Assembly (NCBI GenBank): GCA_039545295.1
Contig: BCIK01000018.1
Span: 532,918-596,917 of the forward strand
Origin: Udeniomyces pyricola
Lineage: Eukaryota; Basidiomycota; Tremellomycetes; Cystofilobasidiales; Mrakiaceae
Length of the DNA stretch: 64,000 bases
Direction of reading: 5' to 3'
In this document: positions 26,171 to 37,425 of the stretch, piece after piece
Position numbering within the stretch: position 1 is the first letter of the stretch
How the letters are laid out: every line of letters starts with the position of its first letter
Translations under genes and position numbers: made by a program
The notes under the pieces: generated by a model
What the model was told of the DNA's origin: nothing
The model's input: only the letters and a program-made list of their open reading frames with translations
Databases searched by the model: none

Positions 26171-29100
26171 CTAGAAACTCATCGACGCCAGCCGACTCAT
26201 TCCTTTGCCCAGCGCACTCCCGCCCGACGACGCTTGCATCATCCGTCTCGCTTCCGAGCTTCCCACCACGCTCACCTCCCGCTTCCTGAGCTCGAGCTCA
26301 AGCTCCAGATCGAGTCGCAAAAAGTCTCCTCCACCCATCGTCTGGAGAGTGTCATTCGTCGGGGCCTCGAACGAGTCGGCCGACGGTGGAAGGGTCAAAA
26401 GTCGTGATGAGGGCAAAGTCGAATCCCGAGAGTACGAGGCAGGAGGCGAGGATCCACGCAGGGTAGCAGGCGATGAGGGTACTGAAGACAAAGGCGATGA
26501 AGAGACGTGCTGGTCGGCCCCTTCTGCGCCCGACAGTCCCATGACAGCCTCTTCAAGTTCAAGCCGTTCGAGCGGTCGGCCATCCCATGCTGTCCGCGTC
26601 GCGCCTTCCCCGATGTCACCCTGCTCCTTCGAATTCTCATCCTGCCCAGGCAACAAGGGGGTTTCCACCACCATCCAACCAGCAGACGATTGACCTGAGC
26701 TATCTTGTGTGGCCGCTCCGCCGGACGAGCTTGCACCATCAAAGAGATTGAGACCAAGCCATCGCTCAAGCACGTCCTCGACATCGTCGTTGGGACCAGC
26801 CGGAGCAGGAGAGACGAGGTCGTCGAGCGCAGCTGACGACTTCGGCACCGGTCGGAGGAGAGTAAGGGCAAATGACTTTCGCGTGGGAAGGCTGAGAGAG
26901 GAGGGGAATGACCATCGAGCGAGTTGGTGGGCAGGCGGAGCGTTGTCAACGCTTTCGAGCTCGTCCTCTGTCGCAGACGGTCGCTCGACGCAGAGCGCGT
27001 CGTCGTGAGCGATGTGGGCCTGCTTGGTGTCTTCATGACAGACACCCATGTCGTCATCGACCTCGTCTTGGCTTCCGGTCGCGATGGTCGTGTTGTTGAG
27101 GAACATAGCAGATGGCAAGCCGGCACCAGGTCCTCCTGCTTGCAGGACTCGGCCAAGGAAAGAAGGAAGAGGGGACGAGTTTGTATGGGATGTAGATCGC
27201 GAGGGAAGGCTCGGAAGGTTGGGAAGCGAAAAGAGGGCAAACGAGAAAAGGATAACCTATGACCAGTGCAGCCATGAAGATATATCAATACGGAAAATAC
27301 ACACGGAAACTCATCCTCCTCAAACGATATATGCAGGCGTTACCGCACTCACCATCAACGCGACTCCACCAACTCTCTTGCCTTCTCGGTCCCGCTTGCT
27401 GAGACCAAGGATTTGTCTCTGTCCCTCCTCCGACGCCCCGAAGCCCATCTCGGCAGCTCGCGGCCGGTCTTGCTGGCTTTGAAGACTGGCACTCATCATT
27501 GGTCCCCTCATGCTTGCACCGTAACTTCTTTGTTGGATGTTAGAAACGTCCGTCGTGTCGTGTCCTCGCGCTCTCAGGGAAGCAAGCTCGACTTGAAGCG
27601 CGGCCTCCCGAGTCATGGATGCATGCAGTAGTGATCTGACATTGGCTAGGTCGGATTGCAGAGACGACACAAGTTCGGGGTTGGAGCTTGTCACGGAAGA
27701 AGATGGAACAGAGACCACCGATCGGGGTTGTTGCGGAGAAGAGGAAGGCGTGGGACCTGATCCATCGGAAGAGGCGACGAGTTGCTGTCGAAGCTGAGCG
27801 TTCTCCGCCTGGAGTGCCTGCACTCGAATTTCCATTTCATCATACTGTTCGCGTTTCCTGCAAAACGGCGAGTTGTAGAAACAACAATACAGAGAGAAGT
27901 CATCAGGAACTCGGGCAGTTACCTTTATCAGCAAGCGTTACGAACAGGAACCGACCTCTGGCGACTGAGAAAAGCGGCTGCACGGTTCTTGACAAGTCTA
28001 GCTTCTTTCTTGGAAAGTCCACTATCAGGAGTCGACATACCACGTAAGTGGACAAGGTCAGTGTGAAAGCCTAAGATAGATGTGAGCCTCGCAGATGCTG
28101 AAGCGGCACTCACCTCACGTCCGGATGCTGAAACTCTGCAGTCGTCGGTAACTGTTTTCGCTTCTTGCCCTTGCCAGTCTTTTTGGGGCTATCAGCGTCG
28201 GCAAAGTCGTCTCCAGCCTCGTGCCCAGTGACAGGGTCAGGGTCGACAGAGCCACGCGAGGACGAAGCTTCCGAGTGCGTATAGGGATTGCTGCTTGAGA
28301 AAACGGGTGGGGGCCCGGGCGAAACAGAGTGACGTGCGCGTTTGAGCGGCTTGACGTGGTCGAGTGAAGGTGAGGGTGGAGTAAAGGGAAAGAACGCGTT
28401 TTCGGACGATGGTGCCGAGGTCGAGGTTGAGGCGGCCGGCAACGGTGAGAAAGAAAGAGGAAAGTCAGAAGCGTAGGGCAAGTGAGAATAGTCTGAGGGA
28501 GGTTGAGGTTGCGGGTTGGGCGGAAGTAACGGATGCGGAGCTGCAAGGAAGGGGGTTGCCACACAATAGAGGAATGGGAAGAAAGAAGCGCAATAAAATG
28601 GGGAAGGAAATAAAGGCAGGACAAGTAAAGGTCAGCGAGGTGAACTTGGCTTTTTCGCAAAAGGACGGCGTGATTGCGAAGAGCCCAAGGCAGTGCGGCA
28701 ACGGGACGGGGCCTCGCGTCCCCTATTGCATGGTTCCGGCTCGGACCTCGGTCGTCGAATAGACAAGCTCTCGTCACCACATGACACATGGTCTTGCAGC
28801 GGACAACACGACGAGAGTTTGACCTTGCACAGTCGACGAGAGAGGGGCAAGCGAGAGAAACAAGCGGGAAACAGAAACAGGGGGAGGGGGGAGTTTGAAG
28901 ACAGCGGCCCATTCGGGAAAGTCCCGGAACAGCGGCCAAGTCGAACGAGAGGGCGAGTGTGAAGCACAGGTCTCTCGCCCAACAAACAGTCCTTATCCAG
29001 ACAGACTCACCGATATCCATCAGCTCGACACCAGCATCATCCCACACGAAGGGCTCGAGGGCAGTCGGGTCAAGAAGGTTGTTGAGACCGAAGGCGTCCC

Positions 29101-29245
29101 AGTCGGCCGGATGGGACGCCAAGGAGGCCGGGTCGTCGGTGAACGAATCAAAGGTAGGATGGAGGAAATCGTCATTTGTTGTGAGGCCTTCATGACTGTT
29201 GGGGAAGACAAGGACGTCGTCGAGGTCGAAGGAGGTAGCGTCCAT
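26171..29245 (-). CDS. bZIP transcription factor with a predicted transmembrane segment
   Basis: Five exons (minus): 29011-29245, 28114-28540, 27956-28021, 27353-27857, 26171-27256; phases close to 772 residues. Residues ~1-80 are acidic (MDATSFDLDDVLVF), a likely activation domain. The bZIP spans ~225-270: basic region KKEARLVKNRAAAFLSRQR (N233-x7-R241), then a zipper with YDEMEIRVQALQAENAQLRQ. The exon 3/4 junction lies inside the basic region. A Ser/Gln-rich linker follows. At 405-423 the exon 4/5 junction creates VGGVALMVILFSFALFSLP, a 19-residue hydrophobic stretch flanked by KR, so the N-terminus would face the cytosol. The C-terminal ~350 residues contain sequons (N437-S-S, N466-T-T) and an R447-V-L-Q site. 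This is the layout of animal CREB3/ATF6 factors. HAC1/HXL1-type identity is the alternative. The tether is prediction only. Confidence 0.8.
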
Positions 29246-30159
29246 GAGCAGCAAGGACAATGGTGAAGGTGAGGTAAGAAGTGGGAGGGCAAGCTAGCAG
29301 GGGGACGGAGCGGGTTGGTGGGAAAGAAGAATGGGTACAACCAGCCTGAGGGAGCCGCAACAAGCTATTACAAGGTCATTTGATTTGTCCGGGTGTCCTC
29401 GTTCTCCTCACCGAGGTTGACTAACGGCGACCGACGAGGGATGCCAGCGCATTGATATTTTAATTTAATATATTGATTGCGTTCCGATTATCTATATTTC
29501 TTAACTTTTCTCGCCCGCATTCGACACAATCAACCTCCTTCAACAACACGTTGAATCCTGCAAAGTTGGACTTCATTCAAGTTAAGTCAAAGCTTCGTTA
29601 TGTATGTATGTGTACATCCTGTATCCCATGGCCATGTATTGAATATGCAAACGCCGGTGAGCGGCGCATGCATTATGACCACGTCGGTCATGAGTGCATG
29701 AGTCAATGCAAGCACGTCAAGCTTCCAGCTTCCACGTCGACCACGCAGTACCGATATACCGCGCCGACGACAGTCGACATGTCGACATGCGACGTGCAGT
29801 CACCGGCCAGTATAGCACCGCGCGCTCGTCATCGATCGTGATCATGATAACATGATCTTTTGATCCAGAGGCCAGATATATATCAATCATGGATATCTAG
29901 CTGAGCCAAGCTGAGCTAAAGAGCTAGGGTTAGTAACGCAGATGAACACACAGAAAATGATGTATATGAAATCAGTGGTCGATGCCGGTCGACTTTATTT
30001 GTATTCAATCAGCCTGTCGTGAGGCTGCGGGCTGTGCAGGCTAATTCCATCATGCTGGTCATCGACCATGCAACCTCGATCCTCGCTCTTGCCTGCTCCT
30101 GCGACTTCCAAACAATCTCGCCTCCCGTCGATTGATCACCTTCCCCCTCTACCAACCTC
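29246..30159. promoter_or_regulatory. divergent upstream region, bZIP gene / REX4-like gene
   Basis: 914 bases between outward-facing starts. AT-rich at 29455-29510 and with TATATAT at 29876-29883. Several CATGATC / GATCATG palindromic words occur at 29836-29852. No coding exon is supported. Confidence 0.4.
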
Positions 30160-31229
30160 ATGACGACCGAAGCCCCCAAAACATACGCAGTCGATTGCGA
30201 AATGGTCAATGTCGGTCCGTCTGCCTGTTCTCCGACCATCTGCCATATTCGAAGCTCAGACAGGCTTACTTTCTAGCTGTCGCGACTTCCTTCATTTGCG
30301 CAGGCATCTCCCGCCGCACGATCGCAGTGGGTTGGCTTCTCCCTGCCCTCGTCCAGCGAGACGCTCATCAGGGCGGTACTGATCCATATGCACATGAAAG
30401 CTTGCTCAAGTCGTTGTCATAGATGACCAAGGTCAAGTCGTCTACCAAAGTTACTGCAAGCCGGACGGTCTGGTCACTGCGTACAACACTTCGGGTCAGT
30501 CAGACTTTACGAGCGCCTTCCAGATCACCTATATGGTAACGGCATGACTGGAACACGTTCCGTTGTCTGGCTATCACACACCTAGTCTCGGGCATCACTC
30601 CGGAACATCTAGAATCGGCTCCTCCCCTATCCGAGGTTCGAGCTCGCGTCGCCGCCATTCTCTCCCCACCTGGCACCCTGCTTGTCGCCCATGCAAGTTG
30701 GAATGATCTGGCCGCACTAAACCTGGCTCACCCATACTCATGCGTGAGAGACACGACGCTTTACTATCCTGTGAGTCGAAGTCGAGGCTCTGATTTGTTA
30801 GATCCAGCTTCTTACGTGGTGACGTAAAAATCCCGTCACTGAATTCAGGATATCTCTTTACTCTTTGTTCAACTCAGTTCCGAGACAAGGTCGGCATCAA
30901 CAGAAAGAAAACCGGGGCCAGTGGTCCTGGGCTCGCTCGACTCGTCAAAGAGTTTCTTCCGGACCGGTCGTTCAGGGTTGCCGCGGCCCCAGGAACCGAG
31001 GTCGCTCACGATCCCGTACGTCTTTCCTTCGTCTACAACATCTAAGGTATCATCACGCATAGGCTAAAGGCTGTTTGTGTGACCGATGGTTGGGATACTT
31101 AAGGCAGAGGATGCTCGGGCGACGCTTGAGCTCTACCTGCTTGTCCGCGATGAATGGGAAAAGGCTCTTGCGAGAGGGGATGACTGCTCTGAAGGAATTC
31201 CTGCATCGTACCTCAAGCACTACCGATAG
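30160..31229 (+). CDS. REX4-like 3'-5' RNA exonuclease (DEDDh family)
   Basis: Compact 206-residue exonuclease of the DEDDh superfamily, nearest to yeast REX4 and its vertebrate relatives, which act in pre-rRNA/RNA 3' processing. Exons: 30160-30214, 30304-30326 (23 nt), 30401-30494, 30586-30770, 30878-31015, 31104-31229; phases close. Exo I is YAVDCEMV (Asp and Glu metal ligands). The family-typical VVVIDDQGQVVYQSYCKP follows, then WVSGI-like VSGITPEHLE. Exo II is LVAHASWNDLAAL (Asp). Exo III is HDPAEDARATLELYLLVR (His general base and Asp), with an intron between the His and the Asp. No N-terminal extension or zinc finger is visible, so it is shorter than most REX4 proteins. Its stop is 59 bases from the convergent GNAT gene. 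Confidence 0.85.
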
Positions 31230-31288
31230 TCATGATATCACGCATCATAAACGACCACACTTGTGTCACTCAATCACGACCTTCCTGT

Positions 31289-32576
31289 CTATTCTTTAGT
31301 CACAGGATCAAACTTTTTGTAGAAGACGACAGCGTCCAGGTACTCTTCGCCCGATCCGTCAGCCTTTTTCAAACGACCTGCCTCGGGAACTGGTGCGGCA
31401 GAATCAATCAGTCTCAAGTGCTTTGAAGGCAAAAGGCAAAAATTTTGTTGAGAAAAAACTCACTGAGACCAGCGCGCGTGAAGCCTAGAGAGTCCCAAAT
31501 GGCGAGGGAGGCGCCGTTGTTGGCGTACACGAGGTTGAAGACGGATGCACGGTAGCCTGACAGTCAAGAGATTATGTGAGCTTCGGACGTATCGTGAACA
31601 CATGTAAGATACCATTGGGTGACTAGGTCGCCTCGAGCAAGCTACGTGCGTACCGAGGGTTGGACCATAGATGAGGTAACTTCTTCCGAGAGCTTTGCCA
31701 ACCTTGAGCCCCCGAATGTTTGGGTTCACGATGAATCCTGCATTACAGTTCTGGAATTGCACAACGGTTGGTGTAGGATATATACGAGAACGAAAGCAGG
31801 AGAGTAAGATGAGTCTATAGGATCGAATGGCAGAGTCAAAGGGTGAAACCCCGGCCCGATTGCACCCGACTAACGTGTGAAGATCGGCCTGGGTAGTTCT
31901 GACGAGGTCAATATGAGAGATGTTTTAGCGTTCGGTCAAGACATCACCATGGCACTGTGATGACGGCCCCAGATGCGACGTACAGGTTTGATCTAAGGAG
32001 TCGAGATTGGGTGTCGTCCAAACGCAATCGAATTAGCCTGATTTCCTATTCGGAACGGCATTGTATTCAATCTAATCTCTCGGCCTGACAGAGCTCGTAT
32101 AATACACACATAGTAGTAGCCTCCCAGGCAGGTGTCCCAATCGCGACCGGCTCTGACTTCTTCCAGCGTGATGCCGGATTCCACTTCGCCCTCCTGTTCG
32201 GTCTCGTCCGCGCCTGAGATGAGCCCGACGATGACGGTTCCTCCGCCATAATAGTAGGCGGTGAAAGACTCGAGAGTGACGGCTTCTTCCTGGGGGTAAG
32301 TGGTCCCGTCTGATGAACTCGTAAACATGGTGATCAGTATCCGCGGAGATTGCAAAGAGAAGCAATCATGAGCGAGATGAACACTGAAAAGCGGTCTTGC
32401 TGCTACGGACTTTGAATCTCGCGGGCGAAGATGTCGGACATGGTTTGGCGGAGTTCCAAAGGAGTCGTCTGCAGGGTCAAGGGAAAAGTGGTGAGGGTCT
32501 TTTGGGCTGGCAAGTTGTAGGAAAGCACAGGCAACTCCTTGGTAAGGATAGGGGCTGAGATGGCACCATAAGCCAT
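31289..32576 (-). CDS. GNAT-family N-acetyltransferase
   Basis: About 229 residues in seven exons (minus): 32411-32576, 32110-32309, 31984-31992 (9 nt), 31875-31898 (24 nt), 31654-31750, 31464-31556, 31289-31389. The acetyl-CoA binding core reads CNAGFIVNPNIRGLKVGKAL, with the Arg/Gly-x-Gly pyrophosphate loop (RGLKVGKALG). It continues with YGPTLGYRASVFNLVYANN and GASLAIWDSLGF, then the C-terminal IPEAGRLKKADGSGEEYLDA. The two tiny exons supply IKP and NYPGRSSH, which complete the family motif GGYYYIKPNYPGRSSH. Without them the reading frame survives but the motif is broken. The start is uncertain: 32576 (MAYGAIS) or 32642. Substrate is unknown; this fungal GNAT subgroup has no assigned role that I know of. 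Confidence 0.82.
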
Positions 32577-33044
32577 GATGTCGTCGTTGAGTGAGGGTGG
32601 TTTGGAGAAGATGTGCGATGACAGACGACCGAAACAGATCATGTACCGTAGAAATCAAATATCAGCGACGACCTGGAGATTCGAGTGACACGCGCGCATG
32701 TAGCTCAGATGGCGCTACACCGGCCCGAGGCTGCAGGCGACATGCATAATATCATATCTACATGGGCTAGGTACCTGGTGCCAGGTGTACATAAGGGGCG
32801 TACAAGAACGAATCGGATGAATCAAGGAAATCAAAACGCAACGAAAGAATCAATACAGCGAGGATCGTCATGGCGAAACATTAATATGCCACGCCTGTTA
32901 TAGCAAACATGACACGTGCCCAAGCTGTGCGCAAAGGAGGTGATGACGTTTTCGACTGAGAGGATGAGGCGGATACTGCGTTCTTGTTTGTACGTTGCTT
33001 CCCAACCCCATCCATCCATCCACCTACACATACATCTTGCATCA
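32577..33044. promoter_or_regulatory. divergent upstream region, GNAT gene / OMA1
   Basis: 468 bases between the two outward-facing starts (402 if the GNAT start is 32642). No coding exon is supported; a CATCCATCCATCCACC run lies just before the OMA1 start. Confidence 0.4.
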
Positions 33045-35310
33045 ATGCCACCCCGACCCCCACCACGTGTACTCGCCCTTGCCCGGCCCGTCTCGCCAGT
33101 CATCAAACGCGCCTTTGCGACTAGTCCGGCCCGGCGATTGCCCGACAATCGACGGTTCGGCCAAGGACGCCAACGCGAACCATATCCTCCCATCCTCTCT
33201 GACTTCAACAGGAAAGTCCTCAACATTCCCAAGAGTGATCCTAATGGAGGCTGGAAGGTTGAACCCGCTCCAGGAGCCCGACCTGGTGGAGGAGGACGAG
33301 GAGGGTCCCAGAGCGGATCCAGCTATACCGGTCGACAGAAACTCGTAGGCGTGGCGGCGGTTGGAGCTGGTGTATACTACTGTTTCCATCTCGAGCGAGT
33401 CCCAGGTAAGACACGTTACATGTCGTTGATGGCTAGATATACAGCTCTTTGTGCAAGCTAGTGTACCGATGGTCGACTGACTCTCATTTCCAATCCTCTA
33501 TATACGTCTGGGCGGTCATCACTGGGTGACTTTCTTGCTGATAGAAACCGGCAGGCTAAGGTTCATAGACGTCAGTCCAGAATCCGAAGTCGGCATGGGT
33601 ATGTTCAGTCTAGATACGAAGTCTCCTACATGATCTTGTGATATCCATGCCGCCGTGAAACGTTCGGTGATCGCATGGCGTACCGATCAACTGACGTCCT
33701 TGATCGTCAACTGTCCAGGCATACAATCCTTCAACGAGACACTCTCCCAGTACAAGTCTCTCATCCTGCCCTCGTCGCACCCCACGTCTAAATACGTTGA
33801 GTCCGTCGCGACTCGGATCGTCGAGTCTAATGGGCTCGGTCACATGAAGGGATCCAAGGGTCTCGTTGGTAGCCTCATGGGCGCTTGGAACGGCGATGAT
33901 GTTGCCTCGCGTCAAGGTCTACAAGAAGGAGGCAAGGAGATGGAATGGGAGGTAGGTCTCATACTTGCAACGATACCTTTTATTCGGTCGCAAATTTAGT
34001 AAAGTCTCGCTGAACAAACTTCTCACCTTTGTCACAGGTTTACGTCATCAACGACAAAGCTACCAAGAACGCCTTTGTTCTTCCCGGAGGCAAGGTGAGT
34101 GTACTTTCATCGTTGTAACCGACACAGCATGTGGGTACTCATATCGTGTGACTTTTAGATTTTTGTCTTTACCGGCTTGCTACCCGTCGCTGCGAATGAG
34201 GATGGTCTGGCCGCGATCCTCGGCCACGGTTGGTCCATCCTGATCCATGTCTTGCTAGCACGTAGAATTACAGGCGTTTCGACTGACTTTCCTGACGGGT
34301 TGTATCAATCTTTTAGAGATGGCACATCAAACTGCCCGCCATTCTGCTGAGAGGATGAGCAGGTTCGTTCGGGTTATCAACTTGCCAAAGAAATTCCCAA
34401 GAATGTAACCACTTACGTTGCCATCCTCTAAACTCATCTTTAGCCTGAAGGTTCTTTGGGTCCTTGGATTTGTTCTGGAAACTCTCGGACTTGATATCGG
34501 CGTGTCCCGATTGCTCTTGACGTACCTGCTATCGTGCGTAGCTCTCAATAGACCGGCCTCCGCTCAGACATATCCACGTCATATATTAACTGAGATTGTG
34601 TCAACCCGTGCAACAGGCTACCTAATTCGCGAAAGGCGGAGAGTGAAGGTTTGTCAATCATGAATTTATCATCGACTTCAAAGGTGCTTTGAACCCGCCC
34701 AGCGCTAACGATCGTCATGCACCTTGTGATTCTAGCCGACTTTATCGGACTGAGACTGGCATCCAAGGGTACGTGGATCCTTCTTGATATGAGACGATAC
34801 TGCCGATTCAAAACTCACGTCACAACCGAATCGTTCTTACAGCCTGTTTTGATCCGAGAGAGGCTCCCAAGGTTTGTCCCTCTCGTCAGACTTGGCATCT
34901 AAACCAAGTGAGAGTTCCAACTGACGCGGGACTGTTTGTCTGTTGGCGTATGATGCTCTGCACTCTTTCTTCCTACAGTTGTGGTGAGTAGTCAAGTCAC
35001 CCCATCAGATTGCTCTCGCCTGGACTGATCCACCAATGCTCCTGTATTCATGTCGCGTAGGACCCGAATGAATGAGTCCGATACTGCCCCTGGTCACTCG
35101 GGCATCGCCAACATTGACTTCATGTCGACCCATCCCGCCAACGGCAAACGGATCAAGAATCTCTCGGGTTGGACGCCCGAGGCCCTCTCGCTTCGAGCGG
35201 CAAGCAATTGCGGGGACACCGCTCGCCAGTTTGAGGACTTCAAGGATCAATTTGACAGCTCTGCGGAGTCTAAAAGCTTCTGGGGAGGGGAGAGGTTGAG
35301 CAGGTTTTGA
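33045..35310 (+). CDS. OMA1: mitochondrial inner-membrane metallopeptidase OMA1
   Basis: M48-family zinc peptidase that processes inner-membrane proteins under stress. Twelve exons, 419 residues: 33045-33405, 33545-33598, 33719-33951, 34038-34094, 34159-34228, 34317-34362, 34444-34533, 34617-34648, 34736-34768, 34843-34871, 34979-34983 (5 nt), 35061-35310. The N-terminus is Arg-rich and acid-poor (RAFATSPARRLPDNRR), a mitochondrial presequence, followed by a Gly-rich linker and a hydrophobic helix VGVAAVGAGVYYCF. The catalytic core is ILGHEMAHQTARHSAERM (HExxH; the intron falls inside the Glu codon). The third zinc ligand is in ESEADFIGLRLAS, followed by ACFDPREAPK. The 5-nt exon completes KLWTRM. 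Junctions are all GT-AG and phases close. Confidence 0.9.
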
Positions 35311-35592
35311 TCGGCATAATCATGAGGAGGTCTTTTGTCCCGGGTACCCTTTGTCCCACAATGTATACTTGTTACAACGATGGCCCTTGTTTGTAGCGAA
35401 AAGGGTGTAGTTGTCAAACGAGAGGGCGAATGTAACGAAATGGTCTACATGGTCGATCGCACGCGCTCTTTCTGCATCAGAAGCCTGCACCATGTCTTGC
35501 CCTACGCTCTGAATTGGATATAATTCACAGGTGTATGGGTTTGCCTCGACAGGGTCAGCTAGCTGCATAGTAACGTATGCGGCAACATGTCA

Positions 35593-37425
35593 TCATATAA
35601 CAAAGTCTCCAGGATTCATCTTGAGCTTGCATAGTCGGGTAATCAGGCCCCCGAGCTGAACAAGGGTCCCAACACCTTCGAGAATTCGCATGTGTGTCCA
35701 TCCAATTTCCTGCGTAAGCGAAAAGTGAAGGGAACAAGAGCTGTTGTGTCAGTGGAACGCCCGGGATTCGAGACACATGAGATATTCATCAAGCTTGGAC
35801 CTACTTTGATAAACTCCAGTTTGGTGAACTCATCTAGCCTGAGAAACAAGGAAACCATCGCATGGGCACATCGTCGTCAGATTGTATCGGTGCAACCAAT
35901 TGAGGTGGACTGCCAGAGAAAAAAAACGTACTGATCGAATGCCTTGGTCACTCGGAAGATGGTCGTGACGATGTCGACGGCCGCGTAGCCCTCGTTCCAA
36001 AGTCCCTCGAGCTTTTCCAACGCAGTCACGACATCTCCCTTGTCACACGCCTTAAGCATAGTCTGAACGACAAGCGGATGAGGTTGATCGCACACTTTGA
36101 AGACATTCTCAGTCGTGATGATGCCGAATCCGGCGTAGGTCGATTGAAGGTTGTTTAGGGCCTGACGCATGTCTCCCTCCGAGGTAAAGATGAGCGACGA
36201 TAGACCATCCTCGGTCGTTTTGACCTGTCGAGTAGGTCCAGTGATGAAAATGGTAGGAACAGAGGGGCAAACCATGCGCAGCAGATGAATGATCACGATC
36301 AGATTACGACGTTTTGGATCTTCACATAGCATTCACCAGGAACAGAGCACACTAAGAACATGAGCAAACCTCTTCGGCCTCGCAAACTTCCATCAGTCTC
36401 TTGAGAACTTCTTGATCGCTCAGCTTGGCGTATCGAAGGATAGCGCATCGGGACTGGATCGGCTCAATGATCTTATTGGACATGTTGCAGGCCAGGGCGA
36501 ACCGGGTTGTATTTGAATAGATTTCCATCGTTCGTCGAAGAGCCTGTTGAGCCCCTCCAGTCATGCTGCATGGGAGTAAGAGGTTTGGAGAAGAAAGTGG
36601 TGAGGGATCAGACCAGGTGCAAAAGTAAGGGGCGGTACAGTGCAGACGGATAGCCCCGCTGCTCATTTCCCTCGGCCTTCCTTGCAGTTAACAGTCTTGC
36701 ACTGACCTATCCGCCTCATCGAGGATGACGATTTTGTGCCTGCCAGCAGGCAACGTCACCTTCTTTTGGGCAAAGTTCTTGATCTTGTTCCGGACAACAT
36801 CGATTCCTCTGTGAAATGCCGTCACCCAAAGTTGAGGTCAGCCGTCGACACCTGCGGCATGGCCCAAAACACCTCTGATTATAAGCCGACTACGACTTCA
36901 TCCACGAACCTCTCGTCAGAAGCGTTGAGTTCGAGGACACCTTCCTTGTAGGCGTCCCCTAGCAAGGCGTGGGCGAGGCAGTGGATGCTGGTTGTTTTGC
37001 CGATACCGGGAAGACCCTAGAAGTGGCCGATATGATGACGTTCCAGGAGGTAGGTCAAATTGAGTAACTTGTAAGCCACCTGCGTAATCGAGGACGAGAT
37101 CTCCAGCTTTGGGTGCGAATGTGAGAGGAAAGAGGCATGAACAAACCGAGATGATGATGTGGGGCATGTTTCCGTCTTCTGCAATGACTTTGAGCCGATC
37201 GACCGTCTCCCTATTACCGACGATATCGTCGAGGACCAACGGTCTATACTTCTCAACCCTAGGATGGCGTGACAACCGAGACAAAGACGCGTCGGGTCGA
37301 GAGGTGAGAGAGGGTTGAGCTGGGACGCGTATTGTCGTGGGAGATGTGCGAGAAGGGATGGATGCTCACCATGGGACCTCGTATGCCTCTGCGGTAGCAG
37401 CGGTGTTGGCAAAGGCGGTGAGCAT
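35593..37425 (-). CDS. RFC4: replication factor C small subunit (yeast Rfc4 / human RFC2 type)
   Basis: Clamp-loader ATPase subunit that opens PCNA for DNA replication and repair. Eight exons, 338 residues (minus): 37370-37425, 37147-37258, 36910-37016, 36707-36808, 36370-36565, 35932-36224, 35805-35838, 35593-35709. Motifs in order: [16 protein letters not shown] (RFC box II), Walker [25 protein letters not shown], Walker [24 protein letters not shown], and the SRC arginine finger [33 protein letters not shown] and a C-terminal collar helix [10 protein letters not shown] follow. Length is normal for the subunit. Best match by eye is yeast Rfc4, which corresponds to human RFC2, so the symbol follows yeast. 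Confidence 0.9.

Noticed and set aside
28134..28144. CTGCAG in bZIP exon 2 as an IRE1-type (HAC1/XBP1) cleavage site
   Set aside because: The core fits C-N-G|C-N-G, but the flanking bases do not form the required stem and no partner site was seen at a suitable distance.
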